Positions 13,657 to 25,973 are shown, counted from the first letter of the stretch. The stretch: DNA of 64,000 bases from Larus michahellis (GCF_964199755.1 NC_133898.1:127284224-127348223); one strand, 5' to 3'. The notes: generated by a model from the letters alone, not told the origin. Numbers and translations: made by a program.

Positions 13657-16318
13657 GTGCTTAATTCTTTGCAATTAAGCTTGGTGATAATTGTTTTTGT
13701 GCATTAGTCATAATCACTTTTTAAGCAGCAAAGCCTATTATTGCTGTAGTGTGTGTTTCAGATGCCCTGCAGATTTGAGTAATTTTGGGTAGTGCAGCTG
13801 TGTGTGGTAAAAAGATTTTACAATGCCTATAAAATTTTGCCTCATGACATGTTCAGCAAGTGAATCTGTGGCACCACATAGCAGTTTCACTATTTTTATT
13901 AAATACTGGATACCATCACTTTATGCAGTTTTTAAACAAGACACATCCTTAGAGACAGAGGTTAGAAGGTCTGGAGTCTGGGGTGAGAGCTGTGCTCATA
14001 AGAAGCAAATGGTTTCTGTTCGACTTATCCATTCTGGTCGCTTTACCTTTTTCCTATGTTTTGGATGTGTGATGTTGGCTCATCTTCCCTCAGATGCCTT
14101 GGACGTTGCTGAATACAAAATGTTAATGTTGCACAAATACCACTTACTTTGTTCCACAATGAACACTAGAAGAGATATTTGCAAAAATGGTTTAATTGTC
14201 ACCCAAACATACATCACTGCAAAATTAGAGGAGAGAAACCTGTTCCACTGGAGCCTAGGGTCTTGTTTTCTGTCATGAGATGAGGTTAAAGCATTCAAAT
14301 GTTTTTCTTCTCATACCATTTAAGTGTCTAAATGTTCTTTGCCTGAGTCTCAGCTAGGCATTCAAGGGTGCTTCCACAGTCAATAAAAGGAGATCCTTTG
14401 AGATAGTCACTTCTTGCTTCCTAACATAGGTCTCTACAGAGAGACAGGTAAAGAGCTCTCAGGAGATACCAGTTTCTATCTACTGGTACAAAAAAAATGT
14501 CAAACTGACTACACTAGATCTTGGCATACAATAACTATCTAACATTAAAAGGACATGAACTTCACCATTTTCAATCCTAATCTGAGTCAGCTGGACCAAG
14601 CAATAAGGACAATTATATCATAGCTGTTCTTATCTGTCACAATCCTATTTCCCCCAAAGAGGTCTTTTAAGTAAGCTGGAAAACTGGCTAACATTCAGTT
14701 TCTTCGTTTGCTATTCTGGTAGAAACCTAGGGGCTAAAGGGCACCAGCAACTACTTTTATAGTAGTATTCAGAGTCATCGTTTAATACACTTTTAGTGTG
14801 TGGTTTTTTTTTCAGTTCCAGGGCTTCAGTAACAGGGTTATACAGCTCCTAGATCAATGCTGAGCATCATTGCACCAACTCAAGGACCGAACGGAGAGAT
14901 TTTGCTTTTGTCTGCAAAAAAAGCAATAGAAGCCCGCCCTCATTGATCTCATCACAAGAAAAACACTATTCACATCCTGATCTTTTGTGCAAAAAGCCTA
15001 GGGGCAGATGCTATTGTTTCTGTTGCTAAAATATCTGTTGGCTAAAACAACAAATGAAAATCTCGATCTACACACGCAATGTCTCTAAGGAAAAGGAGAA
15101 GCTAAATTACCTGGGTACGTTGCTTGGTGTGATTTTCTGCATCACTTTGACTTTCTGTGATACAAACCACCATGTTGTAGCTGTAAGTATGCATCACTTT
15201 TCTACAATCAATGTAACTTTCTTTCTGTTCCCTCCCTAATTGCAACTTATAGCCAAGCCAAGTGCATGATATAAAGGCAGGATTTGCAACAGCAAGAGTT
15301 TCAAGTGATTTAGAAGTGATTAAGATGGGACGAGCACATGGTTCTTATTAAGTCTCTCATCCTTTTTTGGAGACACGAGATAGCTAACACAAGCACACTG
15401 TGATCGTATCAGATGTCACGAGGACTGTGCCTTTAGAGATGATTCAACATTATTTCCTAAATAAACCCACAGAGACAATTATTGAAAAGAAATGTGTTGC
15501 AATCACACTTAATTAGTTTCAGTTAAGCCGGGATAGAAACATCTTCTGCAACGAACTTTAACCTTCACAAGCCACTTCCACTTTCTTCTTCAGATCATGT
15601 TCCCTTTGAATATCCTTCTCCACCCCTCACCCCCAACCAGAAGGACTCTCTCTTCTCAAAAGCCACTCTTCCATTGTGTCTCCGCATGGACTTGGGAGGA
15701 CATAGCTCACAGAATCAGAAAACTCTTAATTTCCTTCTTCCCTGAGAGTTCATAATGCCTTGCTGGCTGCTGCAAAATAGTGAAAACTGACCCAGCACCT
15801 CCCCCTCCCAAATTAAAACCAAATTTCCCTATAAGAAATAGCCAATTTCCAATAGAGACACATTTTAACATTAGTTTTCATGAAACATTTGATAAAAAGC
15901 AGGCAAATTTCCACTGGAAAACGCCTTGGTTTCTTTCCAGTTGACTTGGCTATCCTTGGTCTTTTTCCCCTCAACAACATACATGGTAGCTGTAGAGGAA
16001 TCTCCCTAAACAGTGTAAATCCACATACAGCATCCTGCGTGGAAAGAAAGGCCAAGAAGAAGAAATCCTGGGAACAAGACCATCTGGTTTTTTCCCCCCA
16101 AAATATATTTTTTTATTTCCTTTCTGTCTTCATAAAGATTCATTATTTTTTAAATTGACTTGCTTGTAGAAGAGATAGGCTAATTTCCAGCTAGCTCCAA
16201 TAACTGTTATTTTAGGAAAAAACACATGAGAATTAAATTAGTTTCTAGTTTTTAAATATTTTATTTTATTTTTCCACAATTATTCATTTTCATTTTGACT
16301 ATTTCAGGATTGTGTTGC

Positions 16319-16334
16319 ATAGATAGATAGATAG
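16319..16334 (+). repeat. (ATAG)n microsatellite
   Basis: Four uninterrupted ATAG units. Confidence 0.9.
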
Positions 16335-17840
16335 AGCATGTACACAAGTGGATTTAAATCAGGACACTAGAATTTTTCATCCTGGGAAATTACAAGACCA
16401 GATTCTTGAATAATTTCAAAATATTTTTCAGAATTTTCACAGGTGAGAGAAGTGTTAAATATATATTTTTTTTCCTTGGGACAGTTTGATGAATCTACAC
16501 TCTCTGATGAAACAGATCACATTAAAAAAATCCCAGTCACCACCCATTTCTACCTTACCCTAATTTAGATCACCTGGAGTTTTATGAAAGTATAAAAAAA
16601 TCCCTGACTACAGGCTCTGATTCTTCTTGCTCTCAACACACCCTTTCCCTTTTCTGGGTCAGTGCTATTCCTGATGCTAAGATCTCTGAAAATGAAACCA
16701 GATTAACTGTAAGCCTAACATCCAGGTCTCATGGATCCATCCTCTCTCCATCCCATTGAATGACCCCATGCCACGCTCAAAGATGGATGACACAAAATGA
16801 GGAAAATCCTCATTCCTGACCTCAATGCTAGGACGTTGAGGCATGTTTTAAGTCTCCACCAGCCACCAGTGCTGTTCAGCAAAGTATGCAGACCACTGCT
16901 TTGCTGGGGAATTAAAAGAAACACCACCATGTGCTGTGCTGTCAACACCTTGGCAATATCAGCCTTTCCTCAATTACTTTTGCTTACAAATTACTCCTAA
17001 TTTTGTTCTTTAAAGCTAGTTAAGAACAAATGCTGGTAGGATTGATGGGGAACTAACTGCATGATTAAGTAATTACATTTTTAAAGCTTGCCTTACACTA
17101 CGACTAATGATTTGTCACACAGTAGCAGAAACCCAAGATAATGGATGAGAAATGTTTACATGTAGTTAGTTTCTTCCAAGTCTTTTATCATACCGTGGCT
17201 GGTGCCATATATGCATACGATTCTCAAAGAAAGAAAATCTATCACATAATCTCAACTTTTCTGAGCAATTTGTTAGACCTTTGATCACATGCACCGTTTA
17301 TTATGTGATTTGTCCTGTGATCAAAATTCATTTGTGTTAAAAAAGACTGAATTGTTTTCTGATAAAATAGTTCACTGTCAGAAAAAGGTGGTTTCACTAA
17401 ATTCTAACACAATGACTCAACAAAATCCAGCACACCAAGAATAATTTGAAACATTCAGTTTCAATAGTTTCAAAGTTCACAATTTTGTTTGCTTTACTTC
17501 AATATGTTGTTCACGTGAAAGAAGGTTTTTCAGCCTTTGTATAACTGAGGTTTTAATAAGGTTGTTTTCATTTTCCTGAAAGGAAATGTTTCAGTAATTC
17601 CACCTTCTAAGACATTTCTGAAATTTTGGCTTTTTTCCCCCTCCTTTGAAACAATTGAAAATAAAGAAAGAGTGTTTAAAAACAAATATTCCAAGTTTTG
17701 ATCAGCTCTAATCATGATCTGATTTGATAGACAGATGAATTAATTCGATGAGATATTCACTGTTATTTACAATGTGGGAGCATTTGGAGGTTTCTAATGC
17801 AATTGTACCACAGCTGACCCAGGCACTGCACGATTGCCGA

Positions 17841-17912
17841 CGGAGTGATCCAAAGCCCTGAGAAATCGATGGAAATAGTCCTACAGACTTCAGTAGATTT
17901 TGAATCTGACCC
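17841..17912. repeat. Old self-complementary dispersed repeat (GATCCAAAGCCC type)
   Basis: GGAGTGATCCAAAGCCCTGA at 17842 and ACTTCAGTAGATTTTGAATC at 17887 are the arms of an imperfect inverted repeat. The pattern GATCCAAAGCC...GACTTCAGT...TTTGAATC belongs to a dispersed sequence found widely in reptiles and birds. It is probably related to the other palindromic pieces in this window. Confidence 0.5.
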
Positions 17913-19939
17913 ACAAAGAGAGTGGGTCTCTGTCTCAAGCAGCTGATATGCAGAGAGAGCAGGCAGATGGTGGAGGAAGCAAAGGGACTTACCCAAGGTC
18001 AGAGAAAACAACTTCTGGTTGCTATTCCAATTCTGTCCTCGTTAAAATGTATTAATTCTAACATCCTCTACTCTTTTATTCTATGAACCAGACCTAATTA
18101 AAGTTGTTTGAGTTTTTTGATTGGTTTGGTTTATTCTTTGGTTGTTTGTGGTTTTTTTGTTTTTTTTTTTTTTTCTTTGTTTTAAACCACATCGAATCAG
18201 ATACTGTAACTAAACGAACAGAATAAGCAATTTACCATTTAGGGCTCTCTCCAGTCTGTGAGTTCACTTATCAAATGTAATTTCTCCTAGGGGTTGTCGA
18301 CTTGCTCAGAAAAGCAACAATTAATAGCTATTCTTTAACTGAAAGAAGAATATGGGATTGGATCTACTTCAGGGCACTCCGGTCACAGAGAAAAGAAAGA
18401 TTTCAGAATCCACTTTGCTTTCGAGCTTAGAGAAACTTATTCATTGCTCTAGTTAAAACCAGAAGTCTGGGAGAAGTGGAAGCCCTGTTTCCTGCCTCAA
18501 GGACTGCCCATCATGCCCCTCATCTCTCACTACCTTCATGTCAGTCATGTCATCCAACCTGGCATGAGTAGAGGCAGTAGTAAGATTGTGAGTAGTCTGC
18601 TTTTTCTTGAAGGATGGTGTCTTTAGCATCTGTCCAGTATCACCACTCCTGGTCATGCTCACTGCTGAATAATTAATGACAACATAAAGAGTTTTGTATG
18701 TTTACTGTAATCTCAACATGGTAAAACCATTTCTACTCTATGCATAGGCTTTTTTTCATAAAACACAGACTGAAGGTGCCTGTTTTAGGTGAGACTAGAA
18801 AAGTGCAAGGAAGAGATTGCTACTGACCCAGAGAGTAGATGAGCTACACAAAAGCATGTCAGGAGGAGTAACAGATGTGAAGTGATTGTCCAATGCAGAA
18901 AGTCTGTAAGGTGATGCAACACAAATATCAGATGTCTTAGTACATAGTTTTATTTTTTCTCCTTAGACAACTATGCCTTGAAAACATTCACTTGCTGTGA
19001 AAAGGTAACTGGCTGTTCATTCTTGTAGGAGTAATTACCTGATAGCCATGGTTGCAGCAGGTCTTCTTTAGTGTTGTCAGTAAAACAAATAAAATCTCAT
19101 TCTTAAAATAATTTATGCAAAACTACCATTTTAGCCAGAAGAAAGTGTGACAAAAAAAAACCCCAACAAATGTAATTGCATATACTAATAATGTTGCATG
19201 TAGACATGAAATATGCTTTGGATTTGGAGCAGAAATGGATGTGCGTGTGAGTTTTTCATTGGGTTTTTTTTTTTTTTTTCCCCTGTGTGCTTTTACAATT
19301 TTCCCCTTCCTAGCAGTTACTCTTCCAAACACAAAGGACAACTAAACTGACATCAAGTAAAGTTAGTATTCTCCTGTCATTTCTCTGGACATCATCTGTG
19401 ACAGTTGTGCTTGCGGTGATTCAGTCCCTCACACGTCACTGTTTTCTTGTCAGCTCTCCGTTTCACGTTGCAGAAATCCCTTCTGTCAGCTCCCATTCAG
19501 TTTGATAGGTCATGCTTACACCTGCAAGCTGGGACAGTGCCTCTCTGACAGGATCTGTCACAGCACAGCAGTCACCACGCTCAGCCAAACAGCAACTTCA
19601 CTTAGCAGCAAGTTTGTTATGATGACTTTTAGGATTTGAGGTTTTGGTTTTTGGGTTTTTTTTTACAATTTTTTTTTCCCTTTCCCTCTGCCTCCTCTCT
19701 GACAGTGACACATACTGGGAACTACAGGAGAAATGAGAACTTTCATCAGTGGGGAGAAACCAGAGACACTTCTGGCAAAGTCAGGACAAGATGATGGCTT
19801 GTTTTTCCTGCCTTGGTCTGGGCCAAGTCTATTGCAGGATGTCATGACAGCTAAAGCATTCCTCGGGTGTGTGAAGCTCATGAATCATTTAAATGCATGT
19901 CCCTGTATTTCTAAGCCATGCAGCTCAAGGAATTGTTAA
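17913..19939. other. Gene-free sequence
   Basis: Low-complexity T/G tract at 18110 and short A and T runs near 19150 and 19267. Nothing else was recognised. Confidence 0.55.
18110..18184 (+). repeat. T/G-rich low-complexity tract
   Basis: T-rich sequence with GTTTG and GGTTT interruptions ending in runs of up to 14 T. Confidence 0.8.
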
Positions 19940-20180
19940 AATTTGAGATGGCAAAAGCCTCTGAGGTCATCTGCTCTGTCCACTCCTGGCAAGTCAAGAT
20001 CACTCTCTCTAGGCGCTGAATGGGTATGTCCTCCGGTCCTCTGTCCACTCACATTTAATTGCTTGTAGGAAGCCACTGGGCTTTCAATTACTCCCACAGA
20101 TCTCACCCTTGGAAAGTCTCTGTCATTATTCAACCTCCATTTTTTATTTTATCCTGCAACAGGTTCTACCACATGTGATT
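19940..20180 (-). mobile_element. Probable ancient CR1 3' fragment, minus strand
   Basis: TTTGAGATGGCAAAAGCCTC followed by TGAGGTCATCTGCTCTGTCC resembles the reverse complement of the older CR1 3' end (GGAAGGGACCTC..GAGGTCATCTAGTCC). CTCCTGGCAAGTCAAGATCA follows at the expected place. Later blocks are faint. The piece is highly diverged and its inner end is uncertain. Confidence 0.42.
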
Positions 20181-21528
20181 TGACCATATTTCTAGTGATT
20201 TGCTTGACTTAAGGGTGCCTCTCCAGTAGTGTCCCCAGTAATGTCTTCCATGTGTCTCTTCCATTACTCCCCACATTTCTCCATTTATCTTCTTCACATC
20301 TTCTCGGCACCTCCTCTGCTCATTCATGTTGTTCCCTCTTCCTGTTCATTTCTGGATTGTGAATTATTTGGGGCAAAGATTTTCCCTTTCCTTATAACTT
20401 TACTGCAGAGATAACTGGGAGAGGTGGCCTGAAGCCTGAAAGACCCTGTGTCTTTGCTGCCTATAAACAGCCAAAACTTGTCATTGCAACCTGCTATCCC
20501 AATTGCAAAGAGCTCTGGATCAAATCTCTGTTTTCTATGTATGTGTGTGTTTGTAATTCTGCAGTTAATATATCTTTTTCCGGTGGCTTCTTTTGCAAAC
20601 ACTCTTCAGTCTACCACAGCAACCTCAGCGCAAAGATTAGCAACACCGACCTGAATGAAAGTATCTCTTAAATTTTATTCTAGTATCCTTGCTTAAAACA
20701 GACAAAAAATCAGGGAAAATCAATTAGATGGGGGAGATAAGGTAATTTTAAAAACCTGAGTTGAGTTTAACCTCTGCAGAATGAAGACGTCTCTTTTCTG
20801 TATGTCTCAACATTGCTTGGCAGACTGCGAAACCACACTTCATAGGGGAATCCTAGCATTGAAGTATTATAAAAATGCAGACTCACATACCAGCTAAACA
20901 CCACAAGAAGCAATGCACAATCAGGGGGAAATAACATTTGCCTTTTATTGGCAATGTTAGCTTCCAGAAAAGAAATAATTCTTTGGGCTTTTACCAAGTG
21001 AATTTTCCATTTCAGTGTATAATTTCTTTATTTAGCATTACACCGATTATCCATACTTAGACTAATGATCAAATAGCTCTCAAGCCCAAGATATTTGGCT
21101 AAGGCAGCCCGCAGGATTTTTCTTTTCCTTTTCAGTCCTTTTTTCCCCCTTTTATTCCAAATTTTTAGGGTGATTATAGGGTGTGTAAGATCGTTAAAGG
21201 ATTGGCAGCATGCACAAAACTCAAATCCTTTATCCAGAGGCTAAAGGAAATGTGAGTTGCCAACATGCAATTCCTTCATTGTCCCACCAATGTCCTGAAT
21301 TAATGGAGGAACCACGCTCTCGCTCCACTGAGGGAAGAAAATAGGCTTCTCTGTTTCCCAAGGACCCAGATGAACAAAATACTTAAGCAGATGTCTCCTC
21401 CTCTTAGGATGGGAACCATCAAACATACATTGAACTCAAAATATTTGCTTAATATTTATCAACTTTAAGGTTAGAGAAGTAAAAAGCCAGAGGAAGAAGA
21501 GGCTTTGATGTTTGTTAGAATAGGTGTG
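20181..21528. other. Gene-free sequence upstream of the LTR and tRNA
   Basis: No recognisable exon or transposon. Open frames are under 95 codons and overlap on both strands, which is typical of non-coding sequence. Confidence 0.55.
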
Positions 21529-21973
21529 TGTTGTGGTTTGGGCCAGACTGGCCACTGAGATGAACGACAGATGCTCTCCCCAATCTCTTTCTCCAAGGAG
21601 AGGAGAGAGAGAGAGAAAGAGATTTATGAGTTAAGAAGAAACTCATTAATTTAGGTGTGTTATTTTTATTAAACATCAACACAGGTATTGTGTGCACCAG
21701 TGGTGTAGTGGTATCATGCAAGATTCCCATTCTTGTGACCTGGGTTCGATTCCCAGCTGGTGCACTAATGAGGCAGATGGGATGGAATATCCTGTTGGTC
21801 AGTTTTGGGTCACCTGTCCTGTCTGCTCATCCCTACAGGTGTGACCCCTTTTCCACTTTTGACCCTCCAACTGGGCAAATAACAAAGTCAGGTGACCCTG
21901 GTTGTTAGAGCAATAAGTATAAGCAAGAGCTTCTCTGCATACCATTCCTTGTCTTACGACTCTGTTTCTGCAC
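21529..21973 (+). mobile_element. LTR-like endogenous retrovirus fragment surrounding the tRNA
   Basis: The left part begins with TG and reads as a typical avian retroviral LTR start (TGTTGTGGTTTG at 21529). It continues with a CT/GA-rich stretch around 21570-21625 and an AT-rich segment. The right part, after the tRNA (21775-21973), resembles avian ERVL LTR sequence: a GGAATATCC core near 21784, a GGTCACCTGTCCTG motif near 21808, and an AATAAG polyadenylation-like signal near 21912. No gag, pol or env sequence is present, so at most this is a solo or broken LTR. The exact 3' boundary and a target-site duplication could not be fixed. Family assignment rests on recognising characteristic sequence, not on a search. 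The two halves could also belong to different elements. Confidence 0.5.
21694..21764 (+). tRNA. tRNA-Gly (anticodon CCC), apparently intact
   Basis: Seen: a 71-nt sequence folds into a complete cloverleaf. The 7-bp acceptor stem (21694-21700 with 21757-21763) is fully paired. The D-arm is of the glycine type. The 5-bp anticodon stem (21719-21723 with 21731-21735) is perfect and its loop places CCC at 21726-21728. The 5-bp T-stem (21740-21744 with 21752-21756) is perfect around a TTCGATT loop, and the discriminator base is A. The internal promoter is complete: A box TGGTGTAGTGG at 21701-21711 and B box GGTTCGATTCC at 21743-21753. A TTTT run at 21803-21806 could end pol III transcription. Known: vertebrate tRNA-Gly(CCC) decodes GGG, and the D-arm and anticodon arm here match that isotype. 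Odd: acceptor and T-stem differ from the usual vertebrate sequence by paired changes that keep the helices. No CCA is encoded, so it is not a copy of a mature tRNA. It lies inside an LTR-like repeat. It could be a functional gene, or a recent tRNA-derived insertion. Confidence 0.85.
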
Positions 21974-22261
21974 AATATGCTGTTAATTTCAGAGAGTTTC
22001 AGTGACTTAGAAGAGGTGTAGTTGCAAAGTAAAGTTACTGAACAGAAAATTGCTTCTGTTTTACCTCATTCAAGGACAATGTAGTTATTCCTTATATCCG
22101 GGCTGAACGGGAAAGAAGGCTGCCGCTAATCATCTTTGAGGTTGCTCAGCTTCAAGTCAAAGGACAAATCAGGATCCTGTTTCCCAATAAGAGGTGATGT
22201 TGGGTCAGAGCAGAAGAATCACCTAGAAATTTAGGATTTCTGATTCCTTTGTCCTTAAGAA

Positions 22262-22313
22262 TAAATGACTTTTAAAGGTCCCTTCCAACCCAACACATTC
22301 TATGATTCTGTAA
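22262..22313 (+). mobile_element. CR1 LINE 3' tail, plus strand
   Basis: Only about 50 bp of CR1 3' end is confidently visible: TTTTAAAGGTCCCTTCCAAC followed by CCAACACATTCTATGATTCTG. The preceding 60 bp (from about 22200) may be further diverged CR1 sequence but could not be aligned by eye. It starts about 290 bp beyond the LTR-like element. Confidence 0.85.
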
Positions 22314-23886
22314 GACCATGTTCGCATTCATGGCTTATGAGCAAAAGGAGTCAGGATGACAAAAAAAAAGAATAGTGAAATTAAATTCACTAACAGAGCT
22401 TAAATAAATACAGCTTGAGCAGCTGAAAACCAAGCTTCCTAACACCACCAAGAGAGTGTATCCCACCATCCATTGTACAGAGACCAGGGAGTGATATTCT
22501 CCAGATCTCCTCAATTGTTTGTCTGCTGGCCAACGAGACAGATGATTAACAACAGGTTTTATTTTTAACATGGTCACCACCTGTACGAAGTTATGGGTCA
22601 TTTTTGTTTTTTTTTTTTTTTTAACTCCAATTTAAATTCTCCATTGAAAATGAAAAATAAGAACCAAGCCTCATATTAACTGAATAAAGACCACAGCTAT
22701 ATCTCTGATGTAACAGCAGAATTATGACTCTGTATTCACTGCTTTTTGAGGTCTTTCTTCTGTCGTTAATACAGCCAGAGATTACTCTAAAAGCATAAAT
22801 AAAAACCCTTAAATTGGGGAACTCCTGGGTTTAGGTCTTTACTCTTCTGTGGATTTTTCCTGGATCTTATAATCTCATTCCCACTGCTCAAAAGATATTT
22901 AGAGCTGGCTCAGCACTCCAGCCACCCAGGCAGATCCTTAATTGTTCTCCTGAAACAGTTTTAATCATATCCCCAGAAAGGGAAGCCTGGATAGGTCTGT
23001 TAGTAGCTCCAGATTGCTTCTCACAAAGTGTAAAGTTTTGTATTTATGACTGAAGAGTCTGAAAGTTCAAACTCATGAATAGTGGGGACAGAAAATAAGG
23101 CAATTATCTTTGGTATAAGTGAGAAAATATTTGTGCTGTTGACCTAGCCAAGATATGAGCCATGCTGTCTCATAGGAAATAATCTACATTTGAGAGCTGA
23201 CGGTGGCCCAGTTCTGCACCTTTCCCTGGCAAAGGTCCATGCAGGTGTCAAAGGAAATCCTACCTGTACAGAGAGCACAAGGCATACCTGTTATCCATTT
23301 AGAGGAATCAGGCAAGAAATTCCAAAGGCATTTTTGTCTGCTTATCTTTTTTTTTTTTTTTTAAAAGGCAACTTCCTTCTCTCCCCTCGTTGAGTTTTTC
23401 TGTTGTTTTCATCAAATAAGAATATGATTCATTTTGTCTCAGGGGGTTTCCACTTTTTTTTTCTTCTGGGTTTTGTTTTATTTTCCTTGTTTTCCAGAAT
23501 TATGAAGAAAGGGTCATACTGTGGGTATTTCTGGTTCATCCATTTTCTTTTCCCATTACCTTCTATGTTTTCACCATTTTCAGTTTGAGTGATAACTGAA
23601 AAAGAATTGTGAAGAAAAAAAATAGTGAAAAATAAGACAAAAATGAAAACTTTTAGCTAACAGATAGACATTGAACTTCTCTGAGGAAACCTAAAGATCA
23701 TATCAGAATCAGTGCTAAAATTTCCACCAGCAATCAGCTGTCCTGTGCCCTGTCCCCATAAAGCAATCTGAGCAGGTGGACTAAATTTTAAGTTGTTGTT
23801 TATTGATGTTTTCAGACCACACACCTTTTCCAAAGTTCATCTGAATTTACACTCATGTAGGTGCAAATGTTAGAAGCACAGAACCT
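22314..23886. other. Gene-free AT-rich sequence
   Basis: Contains a T tract at 22601 and T-rich stretches near 23347 and 23453. No gene or element was recognised. Confidence 0.55.
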
Positions 23887-24266
23887 TGTCCCTCAGCACC
23901 ACATCTACCCATCTTCTAAATACTTCCAGGGATGGTGACTCAACCACTTCCCTGGGCAGCCTGTTCCATGCTTGACAACCCTTTCAGAGAAGAAATTTTT
24001 TCCTAATATCCATCCTAAACCTCCCCTGGTGCAGGTAGTTGTAGAGAGAAGAAGAGACCAGCCCTCACCTTTCTACACCCTCCTTTCAGGTAGTTGTAGA
24101 GAGCAATAAGATCTCCCCTCAGCCTCCTTTTCTCCAGACTAAACAACCCTGGTTTCCTCAGCTGTTCCTCATAAGGCTTGTGCTCCAGACCCCCCACCAC
24201 CTTCGTTGCCTTCTTTGGAAATTGTCCAGCACCTCAATGTCCCTCCTGTAGTACGGGGCCCAATGT
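23887..24266 (-). mobile_element. CR1 LINE internal fragment, minus strand, with a local duplication
   Basis: Minus-strand CR1 from the block equivalent to [15 protein letters not shown] (about 24230) to the region of TGTCCCTCAGCACCACATCT (23888). The frame at 24200-24015 reads [45 protein letters not shown] (given here in parts: [18 protein letters not shown], then [12 protein letters not shown]). The terminal CR1 motif is missing, so the piece is truncated at both ends. CAGGTAGTTGTAGAGAG occurs twice (24032-24048 and 24087-24103); the first copy stands where the family normally has a different sequence. Confidence 0.9.
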
Positions 24267-25973
24267 TTTAGAATATGTTTCTGCTGGAGGTCTTTTGGAG
24301 ACGAAAGACAAATGAAAAAAAAAAAAAGTTTTATTAAATGAAAACCAAATACTCTGGAGTCATCATCTCCTGCTGCATCACCTAGCTCAGCAGAGTTGTT
24401 GGTGTCTATGTCTAAAGTGATTAAGGGTGACTCATGTGCTACTTACTGTGAGCCGCCTGCAAACAGCCCTTACTCCAATGCAACCCGAAGCAATTTGTTT
24501 ATTCAAAAGCATAGAAATTAGTTCCTTGTATCTAAGCTAACGCCCTAAACTGTCTAGGAATTGGTGTCTCTTGCTCTGTCTCAGATGAGTGTTATTTTCC
24601 TTTGCAGTCATTAGATACAAGTTTATTTTTAAAGCATCCTGTGTTCTTTCAAGGGCACCATTGCAACACCAGCAGTTTTCCTGGCAGCCCCCGAACCCTG
24701 TGCCTTCCTCCCCTCAACCTGCTTGGCCCTGCTGGCCTTCGGTGCAACGGTGTCAACTGGTGTGTTGATGTAGAAGGAGGCAGGTGGTGCCAGCGCTGAC
24801 ACAGGGGACTGCCTTTCAGTAGGGCTCCTGCTGCTCCGCTTAAAAACCCATCATTGCCTGAAACCTACCCCCTCAAGCGAGGGTTTGATTCCACTTGTGA
24901 GCAGGAGCTGTGCCATTCTAACAGATGGGCTCCAGTGCAAACAGCCAAGAAAACATGTATATTCATAAAAAAAAATAATAAAAAAAAAAGGGTACTGAGG
25001 GCATGAATACTAGCCAGAAACATCAACAGCTCTCTGTGTCTTCTCTTGAGCGTACAAATCCAAGGTTAAGGGGATGTGTGGGCACTGAGCTGAATTCATT
25101 AAAAAAAATTAAAACAAAATGCCTGGCCACGTAGAAAGAGTTTTCAGGGCATCAGGAAATGGGCAAGGTGCCCTGAGAGAGAGGAAAAGTTAAAGAGAAA
25201 AGCAATATTCTGTAATAGCTGAGCCAGAAAAACGCATGGGGTCTGTCTGGTAATTCCCACAGCCTGTGACTTGTCTGGGTGCTCAGTTCATGCGTTAGAT
25301 TTGGGCGCTGGGAAGAGGACTAGGTACAACACCCTGTCTTATTTTTCCAATTCAAGCTCGTTCTCTTTCAGTGGGCTAAAATTAAAGCAAACAAAAAAAA
25401 TGCACCCAAACCCAAGGATTTCAGGCTGATCAAACCTTCAGCGATCACTGAGGTAGGTCAGGTAGCATGGCGTAGTTGTGTCCTTCAGGTCCTAGGGACA
25501 TGATCCCTGGTGGGTTTTAGACAGAGAACTGTGAGAGCTCAAAAGAGAGAAGATGAAGAAGGACATATGGGTTTGAACTTAGAACATGAAAAAAGGGATT
25601 GTGAGTACAGATAAGGAACCCATCTCACCTGGAAGACCTGATGGGAAGCCCTTCCTAACACCAAGTAGCCACAACAGGCCAGCCAAGGCCAGGTGGCCAG
25701 GTGCAGGCATGAGAAAAACAGGAAGTGGCAAGGCTACTGGCATGGAAAACAACCAGAGGAATACTTTGCTTAAGGCACAAACCTTAAAAGAGCACATTGA
25801 TTGCTGCTGAGATGAAGGAAGGGTCTGCTTAGGTGAAAACTCATTACTTTCTGTCATGCATCCCATACTTACTGGCAGCAGAAGCAGCAAATGAGCCCAC
25901 TCCTCTCCTCCCCTTGCCCGTAACACATCAAGAATAAGGAAGTCTAAACTAGGTTTTAGTAATCCCTTTTTTC
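24267..25973. other. Gene-free sequence
   Basis: Moderately GC-rich around 24650-24800 (CCCCGAACCCTGTGCCTTCC). A poly(A) run lies at about 24315. Opposed frames at 25579-25926 (minus, 115 codons) and 25586-25810 (plus) show no domain. Confidence 0.5.

Larger units (their letters stand above)
13216..17840. other. Gene-free AT-rich sequence
   Basis: Contains two microsatellites and an unremarkable 151-codon plus-strand frame at 13823-14278 with no recognisable motif, of a length expected by chance in this composition. No transposon was recognised. Confidence 0.5.

Noticed and set aside
13823..14278. 151-codon plus-strand open frame
   Set aside because: Length is about what chance gives in 64 kb of this composition. 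The translation has no domain, signal or repeat similarity, and an opposing frame overlaps its end.
21694..21764. tRNA as a retrotransposed pseudogene of a mature tRNA
   Set aside because: No CCA or A-tail follows the discriminator base and every stem is fully paired, so a processed-tRNA origin is not supported.
24267..24900. Possible second LTR downstream of the CR1 fragment
   Set aside because: A TGTTTCTGCTGGAGG start and A-rich stretch suggested one, but no matching end, polyadenylation signal order or known LTR block could be found.
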